DNA of 17,813 bases. Origin: Clostridiales bacterium. GTDB taxonomy: Bacteria > Bacillota > Clostridia > Oscillospirales > JAAYXM01. The notes beneath the pieces were generated by a model. The model made no database searches. It had not been told where the DNA came from and worked only from the letters and a program-made list of their open reading frames with translations. This document shows, in pieces, positions 12,490 through 17,813 of this stretch (positions are counted from its first letter, which is position 1; every line of letters begins with the position of its first letter). A program made the translations under genes and the position numbers. The DNA lies in NCBI GenBank assembly GCA_012515925.1, contig JAAYXM010000155.1:1-17813 (forward strand), in the 5' to 3' direction.

Positions 12490-15400
12490 TTTTGTCCATT
12501 TGCACGTTCACAGCGAATACAGCCTGCTTGACGGCGCGTGCCGTATCAAAAGCCTTGTTGCGCGCGCAAAGGAATTGGGGCAGCGCGCGGTCGCGATAAC
12601 CGACCACGGGGTTATGTTCGGCGTGATTGATTTTTATAAGGAAGCAAAGGCGCAGGGCATAAAGCCGATTGTCGGCTGCGAGGTCTATGTCGCGCCCCGG
12701 CGCATGACGGACAGGCAGTATGAATATGACTCTGAGCCATACCATATGGTGCTGCTCTGCAAGGACGAGACAGGCTATAAAAACCTTATAAAGCTTGTAA
12801 GCCTCGGATTTACCGAGGGCTTTTACGTCAAGCCGAGAATCGACCTTGAGCTTTTAGCGAAGCATACGGAGGGGCTTATATGCCTTTCCGCCTGTCTTGC
12901 CGGCGCTGTTCCGAGAATGCTTTTGAGCGGCGATTACGAATGCGCGGCGGATTACGCGAAGAAGCTTAAATCGATGTTCGGAGACGATTTTTACCTCGAG
13001 CTTCAGGACCACGGCATAGACGAGCAGAAAAAGCTTAACCCCGAGCTTATAAAGCTTTCTAAGGATCTGGATATCCCGCTCGCGGCGACAAACGACGTGC
13101 ATTATATTAACCGCGCCGACTCGTATATCCAGGACGTTCTGATGTGCATCCAGATGAACAGAACCGTGGACGACCCGGACAGGATGAGGTTTGCGTCCGA
13201 CGAGTTCTATTTAAAAAGCGGCGAGGAAATGCAGGCGCTTTTCCCGGAGCTTCCCGAAGCTTTGTCAAACACAGCGGATATCGCCGGAAAATGCAATCTT
13301 GAGTTTGAGTTCGGCGTGCTCCACCTGCCTAAGTTCGAGACTCCCGCGGAATACGCGGATTCTTTCGAATACCTTAAAAGCATCGCGGAGGACGGTTTTA
13401 AAAAGCGTTACCCCGACGAGCCGGAGGGTCACCGCGAAAGGCTCGGCTATGAGCTCGGGATGATTAAAAAAATGGGGTATGTGGATTATTTCCTGATAGT
13501 CTGGGACTTTATCGCATACGCGAAAAGCAGCGGGATCCCCGTGGGCCCGGGGCGCGGCAGCGCGGCGGGCAGCATGGTTTCCTACTGCCTTTACATAACG
13601 GACATAGACCCGATGAAATACAAGCTCTATTTCGAGCGGTTTTTAAACCCCGAGCGCGTGAGCATGCCGGATATCGATATCGACTTCTGCTACGAGCGCC
13701 GTGCGGAGGTCATCGATTATGTCGTGAATAAATACGGCGCGGACCGTGTGGCGCAGATTATCACGTTCGGCACAATGGCGGCGCGCGGCTCGATTCGCGA
13801 CGTGGGGCGCGCGCTGAATATCGCCTACGGCGAGGTCGACGCTGTCGCGAAGCAGGTGCCGTTTGATGTACATATGACGCTTGACCGGGCGCTTACAACG
13901 TCAAAGCCTTTCCGTGACATGGTGGAGTCCGACGAGCGTATACGGAATCTCGTCGAAACCGCGAAAATGCTCGAGGGCATGCCGCGAAACGCGTCCAAGC
14001 ACGCGGCGGGCGTCGTTATTACGAAAGAGAAGGTCAACGACTATGTGCCGCTGGCTAAGAGCGACGAGGCGGTCGTCACGCAGTACCCGATGGGGACCCT
14101 CGAGCAGTTAGGGCTACTTAAAATGGATTTTCTGGGGCTTCGCAACCTTACCGTGCTGTATGACGCGGAGAAGATGATCAGGGATTATGACCCGGAATTC
14201 TCGATAGACGGGATACCCGAGGACGACGAGTTCACGTTTGAGAAGCTCAGCGAGGGCAAAACCGCGGGGGTGTTCCAGCTTGAAAGCTCGGGAATGACCT
14301 CTGTTACAATCGGCATAAAGCCTAAATCCATTGAGGACATCACCGCGATAGTCGCGCTGTTTCGACCCGGGCCAATGGACTCGATTCCGCATTATATAGA
14401 GTGCAAGAACAACCCGGACAGGGTTTCGTACCTGAGCCCGAAGCTTAGGGATATACTCGACGTAACCTACGGCTGTATCGTATATCAGGAACAGGTTATG
14501 GAAATATTCAGGAAAATCGGCGGGTTTTCCCTCGGGCGCGCGGACATGGTGCGCCGCGCGATTTCAAAGAAAAAGGAAGCCGAGCTTTTGCGCGAGCGCA
14601 AAAACTTCATATACGGGAACAAGGAGGAAGGTATACCGGGCGCGATCGGCAACGGCGTTTCGGAGGAGACCGCCAAGCGGATATTCGACGATATCGTCGC
14701 GTTCGCGAACTATGCGTTCAATAAGGCGCACGCGGCATCGTACGCTATGATTTCGTACAGGACCGCGTATGTCAAATTCCATTACCCGCGCGAATACATG
14801 GCGGCGCTTCTGACCTCGGTGCTCGACGACAGCGAAAAGCTCGCCGGCTATTTTGAGCTGTGCCGCGAATACGACATCGGAATACTGCCGCCGGACATAA
14901 ACGAATCGCGGGATAATTTCACGGTAAGCGGCAACAATATCAGGTTCGGCCTCGCGGCGGTAAAGAACATCGGGCGCGGGTTCGTGAAGACGCTTATAGA
15001 CGAGCGCGAAAAAAACGGCAGGTTTGCCTCTATGCAGGATTTTATCGAGCGCATGCACGAAAAGGAGTTAAACAGGCGCGCGATGGAGAACCTGATTAAA
15101 TGCGGCGCGTTTGACGGCACGGGAGCCTACAGGGCGCAGCTTCTGCGCGTGTTCGAGCAGGTGATGGACGGGGTTTCGGATACAAAAAGCCGCAATATCG
15201 CGGGACAGATTGATTTGTTCGGTCTGGACCCGGACGCGGGGAAAGGCGGTATGGAGCTGCCCGACATACCCGAGTTCGACAACAGGACGATTCTGCAGTT
15301 TGAGCATGAAACCATGGGCATGTACCTTTCGGGGCACCCGCTCGACGATTATGACAAGCTGCTTAAAAAGCTCGACGTCAGTACGGTAAACGCGGTTGTG

Positions 15401-15919
15401 TCCGCGGATTCGAAGTTTTCGGACAACGATACTGTGGCTGTGGCGGGAAGCATTTCCTCGGTCAGGGTCAAAACCACAAAGAACAACGCGGTTATGGCAT
15501 ACGCGGTTCTGGAGGACAGGACGGGAAGCGTTGAGCTTATAGTATTCCCGAAAATACTCGAGAAGTGCCACGCGCTTGTTAAGGCCGACGAGCTTGTCGT
15601 GGTGCGCGGCAGGAAAAGCACAAGGGAGGACAGGCCCGCGCAGATTATCTGTGACGAGGTTTGCGCAATCGACGGTTTATCGGGTATTGACATGCCCGGC
15701 ATAAACGATACAGTTTACATCCGCCTGCCCGGAAAAGAGCATCCGCTGTTTGACAAGACGCGCGCGCTGCTCGGCGCGAATCCCGGAAAGCGCGAGGTCA
15801 TACTGTATTTCGAGGACAGCGGCAGCCGGCTTCGGACATACTGCGGCGCGGGCGCGCGTGTTTATAAAAGTATTGTGGACCTGCTCGGCTCCGATAACGT
15901 AAAAACCAAGCAAAAATAA
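12482..15919 (+). CDS. dnaE: DNA polymerase III alpha subunit DnaE
   Basis: A 1145-residue C-family polymerase. The N-terminal PHP domain begins FVHLHVHSEYSLLDGACR and includes AITDHGVMFG and TNDVHYI. The polymerase core has VGPGRGSAAGSMVSYCLYITDIDP, the catalytic PDIDIDF (D397, D399), HAAGVVITKE, the palm/fingers RPGPMDSIPHYI and VYQEQVMEI, and FNKAHAASYAMISYRTAYVKFHYP. A helix-hairpin-helix region (AAVKNIGRGFVKTLI) and a C-terminal OB fold (VAVAGSISSVRVKTTKN) follow. The DnaE domain order (PHP, palm, HhH, OB) and absence of an inserted 3'-5' exonuclease exclude PolC. ATG at 12482 is chosen because it gives the family N-terminus and overlaps the whiA stop by 8 bp; the frame stays open back to 12437 inside whiA. 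Confidence 0.97.
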   Translation: MTDFVHLHVHSEYSLLDGACRIKSLVARAKELGQRAVAITDHGVMFGVIDFYKEAKAQGIKPIVGCEVYVAPRRMTDRQYEYDSEPYHMVLLCKDETGYKNLIKLVSLGFTEGFYVKPRIDLELLAKHTEGLICLSACLAGAVPRMLLSGDYECAADYAKKLKSMFGDDFYLELQDHGIDEQKKLNPELIKLSKDLDIPLAATNDVHYINRADSYIQDVLMCIQMNRTVDDPDRMRFASDEFYLKSGEEMQALFPELPEALSNTADIAGKCNLEFEFGVLHLPKFETPAEYADSFEYLKSIAEDGFKKRYPDEPEGHRERLGYELGMIKKMGYVDYFLIVWDFIAYAKSSGIPVGPGRGSAAGSMVSYCLYITDIDPMKYKLYFERFLNPERVSMPDIDIDFCYERRAEVIDYVVNKYGADRVAQIITFGTMAARGSIRDVGRALNIAYGEVDAVAKQVPFDVHMTLDRALTTSKPFRDMVESDERIRNLVETAKMLEGMPRNASKHAAGVVITKEKVNDYVPLAKSDEAVVTQYPMGTLEQLGLLKMDFLGLRNLTVLYDAEKMIRDYDPEFSIDGIPEDDEFTFEKLSEGKTAGVFQLESSGMTSVTIGIKPKSIEDITAIVALFRPGPMDSIPHYIECKNNPDRVSYLSPKLRDILDVTYGCIVYQEQVMEIFRKIGGFSLGRADMVRRAISKKKEAELLRERKNFIYGNKEEGIPGAIGNGVSEETAKRIFDDIVAFANYAFNKAHAASYAMISYRTAYVKFHYPREYMAALLTSVLDDSEKLAGYFELCREYDIGILPPDINESRDNFTVSGNNIRFGLAAVKNIGRGFVKTLIDEREKNGRFASMQDFIERMHEKELNRRAMENLIKCGAFDGTGAYRAQLLRVFEQVMDGVSDTKSRNIAGQIDLFGLDPDAGKGGMELPDIPEFDNRTILQFEHETMGMYLSGHPLDDYDKLLKKLDVSTVNAVVSADSKFSDNDTVAVAGSISSVRVKTTKNNAVMAYAVLEDRTGSVELIVFPKILEKCHALVKADELVVVRGRKSTREDRPAQIICDEVCAIDGLSGIDMPGINDTVYIRLPGKEHPLFDKTRALLGANPGKREVILYFEDSGSRLRTYCGAGARVYKSIVDLLGSDNVKTKQK

Positions 15920-15957
15920 TAAAAAAAGCAGCCCCGCGCCGAATGGCGCGGGGCTGC
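15910..15957. terminator. Two-way terminator between dnaE and the AraC-type gene
   Basis: Perfect 13-bp stem GCAGCCCCGCGCC (15928-15940) with GGCGCGGGGCTGC (15945-15957), tetraloop GAAT. On the - strand TTTTTTTATTATTTTTG follows, a strong U-tract for the AraC-type transcript. On + the tail (CGGTTGTATTA) is weak. Confidence 0.9.
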
Positions 15958-15971
15958 CGGTTGTATTACGC

Positions 15972-16895
15972 TTAAGCTTTGTTTGCGTTTCGGTACTGCA
16001 TCGGTGAGATGCCCGAATATGATTTGAACGTGCGGTTGAAGTGGTTAACGTTGTTGAAGCCGGACTCAAAGCATATGTCCACAATGCGCTTGCCTGTCTC
16101 CTTTAAAAGCTGCATCGCGTGAAGTATGCGCATTTCGTTTAAATACTCCGTAAAGGTCTTTCCGGTCATTGTTTTGAACAAATAGCTGAAATATGACTGG
16201 GACAGCATGGCCACCCTTGACGCCGCCTCGATTGTCAGATCCTCGGTATAGGTTTTGTCAATATAATCTATGGCGTTGGTAATCGCCTCGCGGTGCCTGT
16301 CGAAAACCTGCTTTGATTCGCTGTCTTTGATATCCTGCTCAAAGCACCTGCCCGCGTAGACAAGCAGGTTTAAAACAATAGCCTTCATAGCGAGCAGAAA
16401 GTTGCTTTTTTTCTCGCGGTACTCGTCAAGCAGGTTAAAGAACATGGCCTCCACATCCGCCTGCGCCTTGCCCGTAAGATTAAGCCGCGGCTTGACCTCG
16501 CATTCGCTGACAAGAAACGGCTCGATGTAAGCGAAGTCGAATATTGACTTGATATTCTCGATTGTCGCGCGGTTTCCGAAAATAAACTCGGGCAGAAACT
16601 CGAGCTCAATCATCTCGCTTTGCGAGTCGCTGTTGTTTTCAAGCTTATGCGGCACATAGGGCGGGATTATGAATATATCCCCCTTGACCAGTTTATAGGC
16701 GGTGTTATTGATTATATGTACGGGACTGCCGCGCAGCACATAGTTAACCTGTATCGGCTCGTGGCAGTGCAGCACGTACGTAGCCTTTCCCATGCTAAAG
16801 GTCCTTATATAAATCGGCAAGTCCCCGTTTTTATTGTCCACCATGCGGTATACGGGTATTCCGATATGCTTTTCCGGGACGGGAGGTATCGACAT
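15972..16895 (-). CDS. AraC family transcriptional regulator with N-terminal cupin domain
   Basis: A 307-residue regulator. Residues about 30-110 form a cupin-like sensor (YVLHCHEPIQVNYVLRG, HIINNTAYKLVKGDIFIIPPYVPHKL) expected to bind a sugar or sugar-like ligand. A helical linker follows, and two helix-turn-helix motifs of the AraC/XylS type occupy about 205-305: DLTIEAASRVAMLSQSYFSYLFK, TGKTFTEYLNEMRI, and GKRIVDICFESGFNNVNHFNRTFKSYSGISPMQYR. The ATG has AAGGGG about 10 nt upstream. It starts 29 bp after the TIM-barrel gene on the same strand, so the two are probably co-transcribed and the regulator likely controls its own operon. The ligand is not deducible. Confidence 0.93.
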   Translation of the reverse strand: MSIPPVPEKHIGIPVYRMVDNKNGDLPIYIRTFSMGKATYVLHCHEPIQVNYVLRGSPVHIINNTAYKLVKGDIFIIPPYVPHKLENNSDSQSEMIELEFLPEFIFGNRATIENIKSIFDFAYIEPFLVSECEVKPRLNLTGKAQADVEAMFFNLLDEYREKKSNFLLAMKAIVLNLLVYAGRCFEQDIKDSESKQVFDRHREAITNAIDYIDKTYTEDLTIEAASRVAMLSQSYFSYLFKTMTGKTFTEYLNEMRILHAMQLLKETGKRIVDICFESGFNNVNHFNRTFKSYSGISPMQYRNANKA

Positions 16896-16924
16896 ATCGA
16901 TCTGCCCCTTTTGAGAGAATAACG

Positions 16925-17689
16925 TTATCCGGCTATCTCATTTATCAGCCTGTTTAAAAGCGCCGCGTCTTTTATAAGCACTTCGTCATCGTCATCCATT
17001 ACGAATTCAAGCAGCGCAAAGCGGTCGGCCCCGTCAGCGTTTAACGCCTTAAGGTAGCCGCGCCAGGCAGACTCGCCTTCAACAAGCAGCCGCTTAAAGC
17101 CCTTGCTGTCTCGCTCGTAGACATGGACGTTTGACAGACGGCCGCTGTCAAGCAGCTTTTTAAGCTCGGGCAGCTGCGCCTCGGGCGCCACGGTAAACGG
17201 CGGCTGCCAATAGGTGTAAAAGTTCTTATCCGGAACAAGCGTAAGCAGGCGCAGCGTGGAATCGACGGTGTCCGTCAACGTGTTGGCGTGATATTCGAGG
17301 GAAACCGTCAGGCCTTTTTCCGCCGCGAGACGCGAGATTCTAACAGCGTCTTCGGAAATCCTCTTCCAATCGCCGTCCGTCGCGTCCTTCGTGCCGATTA
17401 TGCCCGCCCATACCCTGATGTTCGGGGCGCCGAGCGCGACGGCGGAGGTTATGTATTTTTCGAAATCCTCGCCCTCGCCGAGCCTGTAATAGGAGCCGTA
17501 TGACGCGACTTCGAGGCCCGCGCCGCGGGTTTTTTCACCTATGGCTTTCGCAAGCTCGGTATCCCCAGCGGGGACATGTACGTCGCTGCCCCATTCGATT
17601 GCCGAAAGGTTCGCTCTTTCGCAAACCTCGATTATTTCCTCCGGCGTTTTCTGCCGAAACGTTACCGATACCAAACCGGTTTTAATCAT
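16925..17689 (-). CDS. Xylose isomerase-like TIM-barrel protein (sugar phosphate isomerase/epimerase family)
   Basis: A 254-residue TIM barrel of the sugar isomerase/epimerase superfamily. Likely metal ligands: E132 with H134 nearby (VSLEYHANT), H189 (SNVHVYERD) and E228 (ALLEFVMDDD). The Asp usually found in the middle strand is not evident; the corresponding stretch reads NFYTYWQPPF (156-165). Other family features are SAIEWGSDVHVP (29-40) and IRVWAG (91-96). The ATG at 17689 has GGAGG 5-6 nt upstream; the frame is open to 17809 but that extension covers the promoter. The substrate is unknown; pairing with an AraC-type regulator suggests a sugar or polyol. The upstream neighbours lie outside the window. 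Confidence 0.88.
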   Translation of the reverse strand: MIKTGLVSVTFRQKTPEEIIEVCERANLSAIEWGSDVHVPAGDTELAKAIGEKTRGAGLEVASYGSYYRLGEGEDFEKYITSAVALGAPNIRVWAGIIGTKDATDGDWKRISEDAVRISRLAAEKGLTVSLEYHANTLTDTVDSTLRLLTLVPDKNFYTYWQPPFTVAPEAQLPELKKLLDSGRLSNVHVYERDSKGFKRLLVEGESAWRGYLKALNADGADRFALLEFVMDDDDEVLIKDAALLNRLINEIAG

Positions 17690-17716
17690 AGCATCCTCCA
17701 AGTTAATTTTTCTATA

Positions 17717-17745
17717 ATAATACCATATTGCACGGTTTAACGCAA
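17717..17745 (-). promoter_or_regulatory. Promoter for the TIM-barrel/araC unit
   Basis: Read on the - strand: TTGCGT (17745-17740), 17 bp, and an extended -10 TGGTATTAT (17725-17717). The start of transcription would lie about 20 bp before the ribosome site. Confidence 0.55.
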
Positions 17746-17758
17746 ATAGCAGATTTGC
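17742..17758. promoter_or_regulatory. Inverted repeat GCAAAT-N5-ATTTGC over the -35 box, candidate operator
   Basis: Perfect 6-bp arms, overlapping the -35 hexamer of the TIM-barrel promoter. A second, weaker symmetry TTGC-N10-GCAA lies in the promoter spacer. The position fits control by a dimeric regulator, possibly the operon's own AraC-type protein, although AraC-type proteins more often use direct repeats. The rest of the stretch to the window end shows no gene I can support. Confidence 0.4.
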
Positions 17759-17813
17759 CGTTCTGGCGTGCTTGCGTCCGACGGCCGTCAAATACTGTTT
17801 AAGCGGCAACTAA

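Noticed and set aside
14564..15058. A 164-codon open frame on - inside dnaE
   Set aside because: It lies entirely antisense to conserved DnaE motifs and has no recognisable domain.
15068..15571. A 167-codon open frame on - inside dnaE
   Set aside because: Antisense shadow of the DnaE C-terminal region, with no family features.
12482..15919. PolC as alternative to DnaE
   Set aside because: No 3'-5' exonuclease domain is inserted in PHP, and the PHP-first, HhH-OB-last order is that of DnaE.
1..17813. A novel defence, mobile or biosynthetic gene cluster
   Set aside because: Nearly all genes are recognisable housekeeping or metabolic families in typical orders; no nuclease, helicase, toxin-antitoxin, recombinase or synthase set was found.

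Overview
The window looks like a core-genome segment of a low-to-moderate-GC-ancestry Gram-positive anaerobe (Bacillota, most likely class Clostridia). The evidence is the gene content: RqcH/NFACT, a YqeG-type HAD phosphatase, AroQ, EF-P followed by a clostridial acidic zinc-ribbon protein, MtaB, and the murB-rapZ-yvcK-whiA block running into dnaE. It also uses AGGAGG-like ribosome binding sites, TTG/GTG starts and sigma-A style promoters. I see no tRNA, rRNA, CRISPR array, transposase, integrase or phage gene.

Layout. Bases 1-1091 hold the 3' part of rqcH (+). It overlaps by 14 bp the 3' end of a convergent gene of unknown role with a degenerate GH18-like TIM-barrel look (1078-1857, -). From 2066 a + strand run encodes yqeG, an endonuclease-IV-like TIM-barrel protein and aroQ. 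A 249-bp intergenic mosaic of hairpins and two 7-bp tandem arrays (3869-4117) follows, then efp, the acidic zinc-ribbon protein and a short methylguanine methyltransferase-like protein. A strong two-way hairpin separates this from two - strand genes, an iron-type butanol dehydrogenase and an HPr/Crh-like protein without the catalytic histidine. Divergently on + lie mtaB, murB, rapZ, yvcK, whiA and dnaE (7259-15919), the last five closely packed or overlapping. After another two-way hairpin, a - strand pair encodes an AraC-type regulator and an upstream xylose-isomerase-like TIM-barrel protein, with a promoter and a candidate operator near the right edge.

How the genes relate. The murB-rapZ-yvcK-whiA set links cell-wall precursor synthesis, metabolite or small-RNA sensing and cell division. 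The Crh-like protein belongs by homology to the same carbon-regulatory circle: in Bacillus subtilis crh lies beside yvcJ-yvcK-yvcL. Here it sits a short distance away on the opposite strand. rqcH, efp and mtaB all support translation. The araC/TIM-barrel pair looks like a small self-contained sugar-use unit.

The window is mostly ordinary housekeeping DNA, and I found no convincing new defence, mobile or biosynthetic system. The parts most worth a second look are non-coding: a family of GC-core palindromes between genes, the heptamer-array mosaic before efp, an 11-bp direct repeat bracketing a hairpin before mtaB, and inverted repeats placed like operators. Among proteins the notable ones are the His-less HPr paralogue and the GH18-like protein lacking the usual acidic signature.
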